20,896 nt of DNA from the NCBI GenBank assembly GCA_937891805.1, contig CALATK010000064.1, positions 1-20,896 of the forward strand, in the 5' to 3' direction. The notes below the pieces were generated by a model, which saw only the letters and a program-made list of their open reading frames with translations, was not told the origin of the DNA and ran no database searches. Of this stretch, positions 1 through 6,157 are shown piece by piece (positions within the stretch are counted from its first letter, which is position 1; every line of letters starts with the position of its first letter). This DNA is from an uncultured Fibrobacter sp. (GTDB taxonomy: Bacteria; Fibrobacterota; Fibrobacteria; Fibrobacterales; Fibrobacteraceae). The position numbers and the translations under genes are program-made.

Positions 1-115
1 AAGGTTCACTCACGCATGCCTTGTGGATGCGCGGTTCATGCATTTTTTCAAACGCGTAGGCCCCCGCCCGAAAGCGGATACGCCCCGGCTGGTCATATAC
101 TATTTTATAAATCAT
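1..115 (-). CDS. Heavy-metal translocating P-type ATPase, N-terminal fragment
   Basis: This is the start of a gene that runs off the left edge; 38 codons are visible. The protein begins MIYKIVYDQPGRIRFRAGAY, followed by AFEKMHEPRIHKACVSEP. The YKIV-x-D-x-PGRIRFR-x-G-x-YAF pattern resembles the first strand of the ferredoxin-like N-terminal domain of a group of metal P-type ATPases found in anaerobes. These pump transition metals across the inner membrane. The catalytic DKTG and CPx motifs would lie outside the window, so the metal cannot be inferred. The ATG at 113-115 has no clear Shine-Dalgarno sequence. The small DUF6110-like gene lies 87 bases upstream on the same strand, an arrangement I recall for such ATPases. 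Only the N-terminus supports the call. Confidence 0.6.
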   Translation of the reverse strand, partial: MIYKIVYDQPGRIRFRAGAYAFEKMHEPRIHKACVSEP

Positions 116-138
116 GATGATTGATGGTTAAAACAATC

Positions 139-204
139 AATGTGAAATGTGAAGTGTGTGATGTAGAATAGCCATTACACATTTCTCATTTCACATTACA
201 CATT
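139..204. repeat. Heptad inverted repeat, locus 1
   Basis: Seven-base units run through this stretch. The left arm has AATGTGA, AATGTGA and AGTGTGT, then diverges. The centre reads TAGCC. The right arm has ATTACAC, ATTTCTC, ATTTCAC and ATTACAC (174-201). The arms are roughly complementary, so the transcript could fold into a long imperfect hairpin. It lies between the DUF6110-like gene, whose stop codon it touches, and the P-type ATPase start. Related elements lie at 16816-16895 and 20412-20500. Confidence 0.7.
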
Positions 205-424
205 ATTTATTTGCTTCTTTCTTCGCGTCGTTGCAGATATCTGCAGCCTCGTCTTTCATATCCTGGAAAGTGGCCTTGGCGTCGGCGGTAATCTTCATGC
301 CTTCGGCAAGTCCCTTTACCGCATATTCGCGAGTCTTGGGTGCCTTGAGAATCTTCTTGATGATAGTTGGGCCAACGACACCGGCCACCACACACCAGAA
401 CTTTTCATTTTTCCATACGGACAT
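203..424 (-). CDS. DUF6110-like small membrane protein
   Basis: A 73-residue protein with one hydrophobic segment at about residues 8-24 (FWCVVAGVVGPTIIKKIL). An amphipathic, charged alpha-helical tail follows (GLAEGMKITADAKATFQDMK onward). The size, the single membrane anchor and the AVKGLAEGM-type motif resemble the DUF6110/YtxH-like proteins that often precede metal P-type ATPases in anaerobes, and the fragment downstream fits that pairing. The start is well supported: AAAAGGAG lies at 431-438, six bases before the ATG. A candidate promoter sits at 508-536. The function is unknown; a role as an accessory or small subunit of the ATPase is an inference from context. The family name is from memory, not from a search. 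Confidence 0.65.
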   Translation of the reverse strand: MSVWKNEKFWCVVAGVVGPTIIKKILKAPKTREYAVKGLAEGMKITADAKATFQDMKDEAADICNDAKKEANK

Positions 425-451
425 AGTTTACTCCTTTTGTTTCGCCCTAAT

Positions 452-479
452 GTCATCCCCGACTTGGTCGGGGATCTTC
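452..479. repeat. REP-like palindrome, copy a
   Basis: GTCATCCCCGAC-TTG-GTCGGGGATCTTC. The arms ATCCCCGAC (455-463) and GTCGGGGAT (467-475) are perfectly complementary around a 3-base loop. It lies in the presumed 5' leader of the DUF6110-like gene, between the candidate promoter and the ribosome binding site. Confidence 0.8.
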
Positions 480-507
480 ATTAAAGCCTTGTTGTTCCTT
501 GCACAAT

Positions 508-536
508 AATCTACCTAATTATTTATCAAAAAGCAA
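508..536 (-). promoter_or_regulatory. Candidate sigma-70 promoter for the DUF6110-like gene
   Basis: Read on the minus strand, TTGCTT (531-536) and TAGATT (508-513) are separated by exactly 17 bases. They lie 84 bases upstream of the start codon at 424. The only support is match to the bacterial consensus, and the region is AT-rich, so chance is possible. Confidence 0.35.
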
Positions 537-594
537 CTTACATACAAACTAATAGACGAGCTTCAAGCCCAAGTCCTGTATGGCTTCCGTGCGA

Positions 595-647
595 CTAACA
601 TTGTTAGAATTTTCCTAATTTAGTTCAGCCTATTTAACTTAGTTAGC
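595..647. promoter_or_regulatory. Cluster of TTAG/CTAA motifs, possible metal-regulator site
   Basis: CTAAC-ATT-GTTAG (595-607) is an inverted repeat. TTAGTTCAGCCTATTTAA (620-637) partly resembles the DtxR/IdeR consensus, in which TTAGGTTAG and CTAACCTAA half sites flank a GC centre. TTAGTTAGC follows at 639-647. The cluster lies downstream of exbD and upstream of the DUF6110-like gene. It may equally be an AT-rich chance pattern. The surrounding gene-free interval 425-663 holds only this, the candidate promoter and REP copy a. Confidence 0.25.
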
Positions 648-663
648 GTAAAAAAAGTTAGCC

Positions 664-1056
664 CTATTCTTGTTCCAACTCGTTTATCAACTGAATATTA
701 TACAGTTTTTGCACTTGCAAGATGTCGAGAATGATTGCAATCCTTTCGTAAGTTGTACCCTTGTCTATTTTGATAGCGACAGGAGATTTTTTATTCTGTA
801 CAGTTGCAGCCTTTTCGCGAAGTTCGTCGGGAGTGCCCCGCTGACCATTAAAAGCAAGTTCCGTTTCGGAAAGTTCAATATACAGGCCTTCGGGAGTGTC
901 ACGCTTGACTTCGCTTTGCGTTTCGGGCAAAATTAGCTTGAGTACGGATTCGTCTTGCTTGAACACTGATGTCACCAAGAAGAATACAAGTAGCAAAAAG
1001 ACGCAGTCGATGAGAGGCGTCATATCGGGCCGGATTCGGCGTGTTCTTTTTGCCAT
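664..1056 (-). CDS. exbD: Biopolymer transport protein ExbD
   Basis: ExbD sits in the inner membrane and works with ExbB to harness the proton gradient and energise TonB. The protein has 130 residues, normal for the family (about 130-145). It has a short basic cytoplasmic tail (MAKRTRRIRPDMTPLIDCVF), one membrane helix at about residues 14-31, and a periplasmic domain. Asp17, at the start of the helix in the PLID motif, matches the conserved proton-relay aspartate of ExbD/TolR. The periplasmic part ends with the usual alternating hydrophobic and charged pattern (VAIKIDKGTTYERIAIILDI). The start codon directly follows the exbB stop with no gap, and GAGGA precedes it, so translation is probably coupled. 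It is last in the tonB-exbB-exbD order. TolR is the alternative, but the adjacent tonB favours ExbD. Confidence 0.92.
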   Translation of the reverse strand: MAKRTRRIRPDMTPLIDCVFLLLVFFLVTSVFKQDESVLKLILPETQSEVKRDTPEGLYIELSETELAFNGQRGTPDELREKAATVQNKKSPVAIKIDKGTTYERIAIILDILQVQKLYNIQLINELEQE

Positions 1057-1623
1057 TTATGCATCCTCGTTTTGGGAGCGTATGTGGTCCTTTTCTTTGA
1101 GAATGCGGCCCAACTGCAAAAGCACATCGTTTTCCACGTTGTCCTGCTCCGATTCCATTCGGGCATTCAGGTAATTGAATGCAATGACATGTGGAATAGC
1201 GACCACAAGACCGATTACGGTTGTAATAAGGGCGAGCTTAATGCCCGTGGCAAAAGCCCCGGCGTCAGAAAGACCTGAAACAGCGATGACGCTAAAGGCG
1301 TTAAAGATTCCGAACACCGTTCCCAAAAGGCCGAGAAGCGGAGAAATGCTAGCGATGTTTTCAATGGTGGTCATGCCCTTTTGTAGCGGTGAAAAGGCAA
1401 GCGCTATTTCGGTACGGATACTTTCTATGATGATGTGGTGATCGGTATTGTGGCTCACCACGCGATGCAGGATTTTTGCCGGAAGGCGCATGCGGATACT
1501 TCTGTTGAAGAGGATAAGCGAGATGATTTTCCACACGATGATGGAGTAGCCAACGAAATTCATGGCCACGAGTATATAAGCAATAATGCCACCCTGTTGG
1601 ATAAAGTCTAAGATGTAGTTCAT
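1057..1623 (-). CDS. exbB: Biopolymer transport protein ExbB (MotA/TolQ/ExbB family)
   Basis: This is the proton-channel scaffold of the TonB energising complex in the inner membrane. It has 188 residues with three membrane segments at about 11-38, 91-115 and 126-151 and a cytoplasmic loop between the first two, which is the ExbB/TolQ topology. The segment SPLLGLLGTVFGIFNAF followed by GIKLALITTVIGLVVAIP is the family hallmark. It is shorter than E. coli ExbB (244 residues), mainly in the loop. It lies between tonB (38-base gap) and exbD (no gap). A REP-like palindrome fills the tonB-exbB gap. No Shine-Dalgarno sequence stands at the expected distance; the sequence just before the ATG is GACAAAAAA from the repeat edge. 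Confidence 0.92.
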   Translation of the reverse strand: MNYILDFIQQGGIIAYILVAMNFVGYSIIVWKIISLILFNRSIRMRLPAKILHRVVSHNTDHHIIIESIRTEIALAFSPLQKGMTTIENIASISPLLGLLGTVFGIFNAFSVIAVSGLSDAGAFATGIKLALITTVIGLVVAIPHVIAFNYLNARMESEQDNVENDVLLQLGRILKEKDHIRSQNEDA

Positions 1624-1629
1624 TTTTTT

Positions 1630-1656
1630 GTCATGCCCGCGTAGGCGGGCATCTCC
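1630..1656. repeat. REP-like palindrome, copy b
   Basis: ATGCCCGC (1633-1640) and GCGGGCAT (1645-1652) form a perfect 8-base stem with loop GTAG, flanked by GTC on one side and CTCC on the other. It occupies almost the whole tonB-exbB gap, 6 bases before the exbB start codon. Confidence 0.85.
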
Positions 1657-1661
1657 TTTTA

Positions 1662-2399
1662 TTAATGAAGGTTATACTTAATCGGAATCTCCATTTTCCA
1701 CATGTCCTTGCCAAGCACGGTAGGTATGGGGTCAAATTTGTGAACTGCCTGTACGGCGGCAAGGGCACTTTCGTTCAGCGAGGAATAGGGGCATGGTTTT
1801 GAGACTGTTGCCCCGCTGATACTCCCGTCTTTGGCGACTGTGAACTGCACGCGTACCGTTCCCTCTTGTTTTAGGCGACGTGCCGTCGCCGGGTAATCCT
1901 TCTGTTTTTCAAATGCCTTGGAAAGCCCGATGAGATAGGCCTTTGTCACCTTCATCAACGAATCCTTGGAAGGTTTCGGCGGCGGAGGCGGTGGCGGAGG
2001 TGGCGCAACTGGCTCTGGAGCTGCTTTGACAACGGGTTCGACGGGGGCAGCGTCCGTGACCATAATCGGCTCCGGTTCCGGCTCGGGTTCAGGTTCTGGA
2101 ATCGTATCTTGCACGATGTTCGGGATGATTTTTGCGCGAACCACCTTCTTCGTGATTTTTTTGACTTCGGGCGGTGGCGGCGGAGGCTTGAGCAGTAGGC
2201 GCTCCACATGAATGACCTCAGCGTCTTCGCGAGTGGTAACCACCTGCGTCCGCTTCAGGAATCCCCACGCATAAAAACCCACATGCAACAAAATGGCGAT
2301 AGTAATGCCCATGTAAAACACACGCCGCATTGTAAATGCGGAATAAGGGTTTTTGCGGCGAGGTTCAAGACCTGGCTTAAATTTAAGGGCAGCGCTCAT
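1662..2399 (-). CDS. tonB: Energy transducer TonB
   Basis: TonB transmits energy from ExbBD to outer-membrane receptors. The 245 residues show the full architecture: a cytoplasmic tail, a membrane anchor at about 26-48 with His39 inside it (a membrane histidine is functionally important in E. coli TonB), and a periplasmic spacer. The spacer contains Pro runs (72-77 and 133-141), a Pro-Glu repeat (101-111) and basic KK/RAK segments. The C-terminal domain spans about 160-245, with the YPATARRLKQEGTVRVQFTV motif and a final IPIKYNLH strand. It heads the operon tonB-exbB-exbD and is divergent from feoA, sharing a hairpin-forming intergenic element. The start has no Shine-Dalgarno sequence, but it leaves a natural cytoplasmic tail. 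The likely client is the receptor at 12167-14401. Confidence 0.93.
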   Translation of the reverse strand: MSAALKFKPGLEPRRKNPYSAFTMRRVFYMGITIAILLHVGFYAWGFLKRTQVVTTREDAEVIHVERLLLKPPPPPPEVKKITKKVVRAKIIPNIVQDTIPEPEPEPEPEPIMVTDAAPVEPVVKAAPEPVAPPPPPPPPPKPSKDSLMKVTKAYLIGLSKAFEKQKDYPATARRLKQEGTVRVQFTVAKDGSISGATVSKPCPYSSLNESALAAVQAVHKFDPIPTVLGKDMWKMEIPIKYNLH

Positions 2400-2433
2400 T
2401 TGGTGAGCAAATTGAGTTTTTTTATTGCAAAAA

Positions 2434-2474
2434 TTCTACTCCAAACGGTTTTTCAAAACCCATTTGGAGTAGAA
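2434..2474. promoter_or_regulatory. Divergent inverted-repeat element between tonB and feoA
   Basis: TTCTACTCCAAA (2434-2445) and TTTGGAGTAGAA (2463-2474) are perfect 12-base inverted arms. Between them GGTTTT (2447-2452) and AAAACC (2455-2460) pair again. On each side the sequence reads TTTGGAGTAGAA towards the gene: tonB starts 35 bases away, feoA 31 bases away. The same sequence recurs at 15783-15795, pointing at the lipoprotein gene. A terminator is unlikely, since both neighbouring genes start here. It is more likely an operator or an unusual promoter shared by iron genes. Confidence 0.6.
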
Positions 2475-2504
2475 CTTTTTTACCCCCGAATCTACCTTTA
2501 GCAC

Positions 2505-2753
2505 ATGCCAAAAGAACCTGAAAATACCATTAAACTCGCCGAAATGGGCGAGAATCGATGCGGGACAATCGCCCGGATCGAAGGCGATTCCCGCTTTATT
2601 TCAAGAATTGTTTCCATCGGGCTTACGCCGGGTTCCGCCTTTACGCTCCTCAAGAACGATAAACGTTCGCCGGTGCTCGTTTTTTGCCGCGATACGGTTA
2701 TCGCTGTCAATCACAAGGAAAGTTCACAGATTTTTGTCAAGGTAGAATCGTAA
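2505..2753 (+). CDS. feoA: Ferrous iron transport protein FeoA
   Basis: FeoA is a small cytoplasmic SH3-like protein that assists FeoB in ferrous iron uptake. The 82-residue length is typical. The family pattern is visible: IKLAEMGENRCGTIARIEGD near the start, then the RIVSIGLTPGSAFTLLKND motif, equivalent to the L-x-x-x-G-hydrophobic-x-P-G-x signature, and a closing strand around VIAVNHKESSQIFVKV. The gene ends two bases before feoB, so the two are surely co-transcribed. It is divergent from tonB across a 105-base gap holding the TTTGGAGTAGAA inverted repeat. No Shine-Dalgarno sequence precedes the ATG; the sequence there is CTACCTTTAGCAC. Confidence 0.93.
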   Translation: MPKEPENTIKLAEMGENRCGTIARIEGDSRFISRIVSIGLTPGSAFTLLKNDKRSPVLVFCRDTVIAVNHKESSQIFVKVES

Positions 2754-2755
2754 AG

Positions 2756-4804
2756 ATGAGCGAAATCAAGACTATTGCTTTGCTCGGACAACCCAATTCC
2801 GGTAAATCGACGCTTTTTAACAACTTAACGGGACTTCACCAGCGCGTGGGCAACTGGCCCGGCAAAACGGTGGAACAGGCCGAGGGTGAATTTGTTTTTG
2901 ATGGTACGACGTATAAAGTAATTGACCTTCCGGGCAGTTACGGGCTTTCGGCGAACTCCGAAGAAGAAGTCGTGACCCGCGACTATATTCAGAGCGGCAA
3001 GGCGGACCTCGTGTGCATTCTGGTAGATGCGTCGCAGCTGGAACGCAGCCTTTACATGCTGGCTGATTTTGTGGGCATTCGCATGCCCGTGATGCTGGTG
3101 CTCAACATGATGGATGTGGCCGAAGCGGCGGGCAAGAAGATTGACGTGGGTGCGATTGAAAAGCGCCTCGGCGTTCCGGTGCTTGGCTTCAGTGCGGCCG
3201 AAACGGAACGTTATCCTGAATTCTTCAAGAAGATGGTTTCGGCTATCAAGACGCCTGTTTGCTTGGATAGCGGGAGCCTGCGCGAGGAACTCGTTAGCGG
3301 AGGAGAACCTGGCGAAAAAACGGATGATATCATTGGCCGCATCGAAGCAGCCCTCGGTGATTTTGAATATGGCGTTTGCGAAAGAATCTGGATTGCGGAA
3401 AAGCTTCTCGAAAAAGACAAGCTCATTTGCGGTGTCGTGAATGAAATGCTTCCGTTTGCCCGTAAAAATGCGATTGACGCGATTCTCGATAGCGAAGAAG
3501 GGCGCGACGGCGGAATTCTCACTGGCGAGGCCAAGTACCGCTGGGTTTCGAAAATCGTACGCGAATCGGCTACTCCCAAGTCCATCGAGAAGGTCTTTAG
3601 CAAGTGGGACCGCATCGCCACGCACCATATCAAGGGCAAGTTCTTTGCATTCAGAATCATGGTTGTTTCGCTGATTGCGTGCATGATTCTCGCGTTCCCG
3701 GGCATGGGAATCGGTTTTGGAATGCAGCCTGTATTGCAGTCGCTTGTAGAACGTGTTGGCGGCGCGCTTGGCGTCTGGCCTGTGGTAATTTCGTTCATCA
3801 ACTTGGTGCTTGTTGGTGGAACTTGTATTACAATTTGTATGACAAGTTTCATTTTCTCCATCATTTTCGTATTCCGCATTCTCGAGGAAATCGGCTACAT
3901 GGCGCGTTTCTCGTATGCGTTTGACAACTGGCTTTCGCGCCTCGGTTTGCAGGGCAAGGCGATTATGCCGCTGTTCTCCGGAATTGGCTGCACGGCGGGT
4001 GCGGTTTGCGGCACGCGCGTGCTTGATACCCGCGGGCAACGCCTACTTGCGCTCGTTCTGTTGTGGGCGATTCCGTGCGGGAGCAAGGTGGCTGTGGTGC
4101 TGTTCCTGGCGTCGACTTTCTTCGGGTCGGCCGCACCGCTGTTCGGTATCGGCTACGTGGCGCTGATTTTTGCAAGCTTCTATCTGTCTTCGCGCCTATT
4201 CGGAAAAAAGCTTGTCCCGCAGAATGAACGCGTGGGCATGATTATGGAGCTGCCGCCGTATCACAAGCCGCACTGGAAGATGATTGCCGCGATGGTGGGG
4301 CGCAGCACCTGGGGCATTTTCAAGAAGGCTTTGAAGATGATCCTGATGGTGGCGGCCCTTTTCTGGGCGCTCTCTTACGCGGGCGACGGAAATGTGGAAA
4401 ATACTCTCCTTTACAAAATTGGCAATGCGATTGAACCGGTGACGATGTTCTTTGGCATGCGCTGGGAACTGTTCGTCTCTTATCTGGGCGGCATGTTCAG
4501 TAAGGAAGCTTCGCTTGGCATTATGAGCACGCTCTTCAACCACACCGGCGAGGCGTTCTCGCTGGTGACCCGCGTGGCAGCGAGTGAAAACCTGGGCGAG
4601 GCGCTTGCAAGTACCATCAGCAAGCCCGAAGCACTTGCATTCCTGTTTGCGTCGATGTTCAACGTTCCCTGCGTGCTGGCGATGGGCACTACCTACCGTG
4701 AGGCCGGTTCATTCAAGTGGCTGGCCACCATTATGGGTTACTATCTCGCCCTTTCGCTCGGGCTCGCCTTTATCGGCTACCACATAGGATTGCTGATTTT
4801 CTAA
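2756..4804 (+). CDS. feoB: Ferrous iron transporter FeoB
   Basis: FeoB is the inner-membrane ferrous iron permease with a cytoplasmic GTPase domain. It has 682 residues, shorter than E. coli FeoB (773) and without a Cys-rich tail. The N-terminal G domain shows G1 GQPNSGKST (11-19), G3 DLPG (57-60) and G4 NMMD (117-120; the family norm is NxxD). Multiple membrane helices follow from about residue 300. In the gate motifs the two family cysteines are present (Cys412 and Cys441), but their context is GCTAGAVCGTR and PCGSKVAVV, not the classical GCNVPA and SCSARLP forms, so this is a divergent FeoB subtype. The ATG at 2756 was chosen over an upstream in-frame start inside feoA, because the GTPase domain begins here. 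A strong GGAGG for the next gene lies in the gap after its stop. Confidence 0.93.
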   Translation: MSEIKTIALLGQPNSGKSTLFNNLTGLHQRVGNWPGKTVEQAEGEFVFDGTTYKVIDLPGSYGLSANSEEEVVTRDYIQSGKADLVCILVDASQLERSLYMLADFVGIRMPVMLVLNMMDVAEAAGKKIDVGAIEKRLGVPVLGFSAAETERYPEFFKKMVSAIKTPVCLDSGSLREELVSGGEPGEKTDDIIGRIEAALGDFEYGVCERIWIAEKLLEKDKLICGVVNEMLPFARKNAIDAILDSEEGRDGGILTGEAKYRWVSKIVRESATPKSIEKVFSKWDRIATHHIKGKFFAFRIMVVSLIACMILAFPGMGIGFGMQPVLQSLVERVGGALGVWPVVISFINLVLVGGTCITICMTSFIFSIIFVFRILEEIGYMARFSYAFDNWLSRLGLQGKAIMPLFSGIGCTAGAVCGTRVLDTRGQRLLALVLLWAIPCGSKVAVVLFLASTFFGSAAPLFGIGYVALIFASFYLSSRLFGKKLVPQNERVGMIMELPPYHKPHWKMIAAMVGRSTWGIFKKALKMILMVAALFWALSYAGDGNVENTLLYKIGNAIEPVTMFFGMRWELFVSYLGGMFSKEASLGIMSTLFNHTGEAFSLVTRVAASENLGEALASTISKPEALAFLFASMFNVPCVLAMGTTYREAGSFKWLATIMGYYLALSLGLAFIGYHIGLLIF

Positions 4805-4817
4805 TGGAGGAATTTTT

Positions 4818-5432
4818 ATGAGTAATGTAAGATCGACCGGGAAAAAATCTTCAAATACCCTGGTCCGCGACTTGGTGAACGTAGGCATATTTTCGGCACT
4901 TTATATCGTGCTTGGTTTTATGTCGTCGAGCATCGGTTATATTCCCGCCCTTATTGTTTTTTCGACCGCGAGCATCGCGCTTGTGACGAGCGTTCCCATG
5001 TTCCTGTTTTATTCGAAAATAGAAAGGCCGATTCTGTGCTGCATGCTTTTCTGCGGCATTTTCGGGGGCGCAATGTTAGTGATGGGTCAGAGCATTATCA
5101 TGTTTGCGATAAGCCTTGCAGTTGGGCTACTGTCGGGAACAATTCTGAAAATCATAGGGAAAAATTTTGCTGGCTTGTACATGGCAAACATTGTCTTGAG
5201 CCTAATGAGTTCTTCAATGATGCTTCCGCTTTGGCTTTATACCGAGGAATATCTGGAATATACCCGTGGCATGTGCGACGAAGGTTACGTTGCGAAGCTG
5301 GCGGAACTTTCTAACAGCATCTGGCCCCTGGTCGGAATCTACACCTTCGGCATCTTGGGTGCCGTTATCGGTGGACTTGTGGCCCGCCGCATCATGAAAA
5401 GACACTTCGAACGAATTGGGCTTGCTCGGTGA
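4818..5432 (+). CDS. ECF transporter S component, MptD / Trep_Strep family
   Basis: This is a substrate-binding membrane subunit of an energy-coupling factor importer. The 204 residues are mostly hydrophobic, with about five or six predicted membrane helices. The family hallmark, a strongly basic stretch near the C-terminus, is present (ARRIMKRHFERIGLAR). The N-terminal VRDLVNVGIFSALYIVLGF resembles the opening of this family. It is preceded by GGAGG six bases before the ATG. It lies 13 bases after feoB and overlaps ecfT by 4 bases, so all are one operon. The substrate of this family is not established; the FeoAB and siderophore-type neighbours suggest a metal or metal-chelate, which is inference. 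The family assignment is from recognition, not a search. Confidence 0.8.
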   Translation: MSNVRSTGKKSSNTLVRDLVNVGIFSALYIVLGFMSSSIGYIPALIVFSTASIALVTSVPMFLFYSKIERPILCCMLFCGIFGGAMLVMGQSIIMFAISLAVGLLSGTILKIIGKNFAGLYMANIVLSLMSSSMMLPLWLYTEEYLEYTRGMCDEGYVAKLAELSNSIWPLVGIYTFGILGAVIGGLVARRIMKRHFERIGLAR

Positions 5433-6115
5433 AATTGGACCCTCGGACAAAACTGTTCCTAACGATTGCGGGAAACAGCATCATTCTTTCCGCGCCAGTG
5501 ATTTACGGCGCCATGATTGTTGTTTTGCCGGCGGTTTTACTGGTGCTTGAAAAAAGATGGCGGCTTTCCCTGCTCTTTTCTTTCTTGTACGCAATATCTG
5601 CATTCAGTTTTGATTATTTAAAAACAATGGATGTCGGGCTCGCGGGCACGCTGTTTGTCTCGACAATGATGCTTGTTTCGCATGTGATGCCGATAAGCGT
5701 TATTTTTTACTATGTCATGACGACCACCAAGGTGAACGAGTTTATGGCGGGAATGTCGAAGATGCATATTCCTAACAAAGTGACGATTCCCTTGGCGGTG
5801 ATGATTCGCTTTTTCCCCACCGTATTTGACGAGGCTCGCGATATCGGAAACGCAATGCGCATGCGCGGCATACGCCTGTTCAGTCTGCGGACCTTGAAAA
5901 ATCCTTTCCTGTTCCTCGAATACAGGCTCATTCCGCTGCTGGTGTCGCTCACGAAAATCGGTGACGAACTTTCGGTGGCGGCGACGACGCGCGGACTTTC
6001 GCCAGAAATGAGACGCAGTTGCATGGTCAAAATCGGGTTCCGCGTTCAAGATGTTATCGTGTTTGTTTATTGTTTAGCTGTTGTAGCTTTATTCTGTTCT
6101 CGGTCAGTCCCTTAA
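5429..6115 (+). CDS. ecfT: ECF transporter transmembrane component EcfT (CbiQ family)
   Basis: EcfT couples the ATPases to the S component in the inner membrane. The 228 residues open with KLDPRTKLFLTIAGNSIIL, the usual EcfT/CbiQ start, followed by several membrane helices. Two Ala-Arg-Gly-like coupling motifs are visible in the cytoplasmic region: AMRMRGIRLFS and ATTRGLSPEMRR, the segments expected to touch the ATPase grooves. The start is GTG at 5429-5431. It overlaps the stop of the S-component gene (shared GTGA), a classic sign of translational coupling. The ATPase gene follows after a REP-like repeat. Together the three genes make a complete dedicated (group I style) ECF transporter. Confidence 0.87.
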   Translation: MKLDPRTKLFLTIAGNSIILSAPVIYGAMIVVLPAVLLVLEKRWRLSLLFSFLYAISAFSFDYLKTMDVGLAGTLFVSTMMLVSHVMPISVIFYYVMTTTKVNEFMAGMSKMHIPNKVTIPLAVMIRFFPTVFDEARDIGNAMRMRGIRLFSLRTLKNPFLFLEYRLIPLLVSLTKIGDELSVAATTRGLSPEMRRSCMVKIGFRVQDVIVFVYCLAVVALFCSRSVP

Positions 6116-6118
6116 TTG

Positions 6119-6144
6119 TCATTCCCGCGAAGGCGGGAATCTCC
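6119..6144. repeat. REP-like palindrome, copy c
   Basis: ATTCCCGC (6121-6128) and GCGGGAAT (6133-6140) form a perfect 8-base stem with loop GAAG, flanked by GTC and CTCC. It fills most of the ecfT-ecfA gap. Read in the ecfA frame it encodes the artificial leader SFPRRRESP if translation began at the TTG at 6116. Confidence 0.85.
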
Positions 6145-6157
6145 TTGCTTGTTAGAA

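Noticed and set aside
508..516. AATCTACCT shared with 2489-2497 before feoA
   Set aside because: The 9-base match is in opposite orientation relative to the two genes, overlaps AT-rich promoter-like sequence, and can easily arise by chance.
2434..2474. Bidirectional intrinsic terminator
   Set aside because: Both flanking genes start, not end, at this hairpin, and the same arm recurs upstream of a third gene.
2825..4039. Long minus-strand open frame (404 codons) opposite feoB
   Set aside because: It lies fully antisense to a well-supported FeoB, is rich in His/Arg/Asn typical of a shadow frame, and has no recognisable domain.
6116..6157. TTG start giving the fused ECF ATPase a Pro/Arg-rich leader
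   Set aside because: The extra residues are only a translated REP-like repeat, and the ATG at 6158 gives the normal ABC N-terminus; kept only as a note because neither start has a ribosome binding site.
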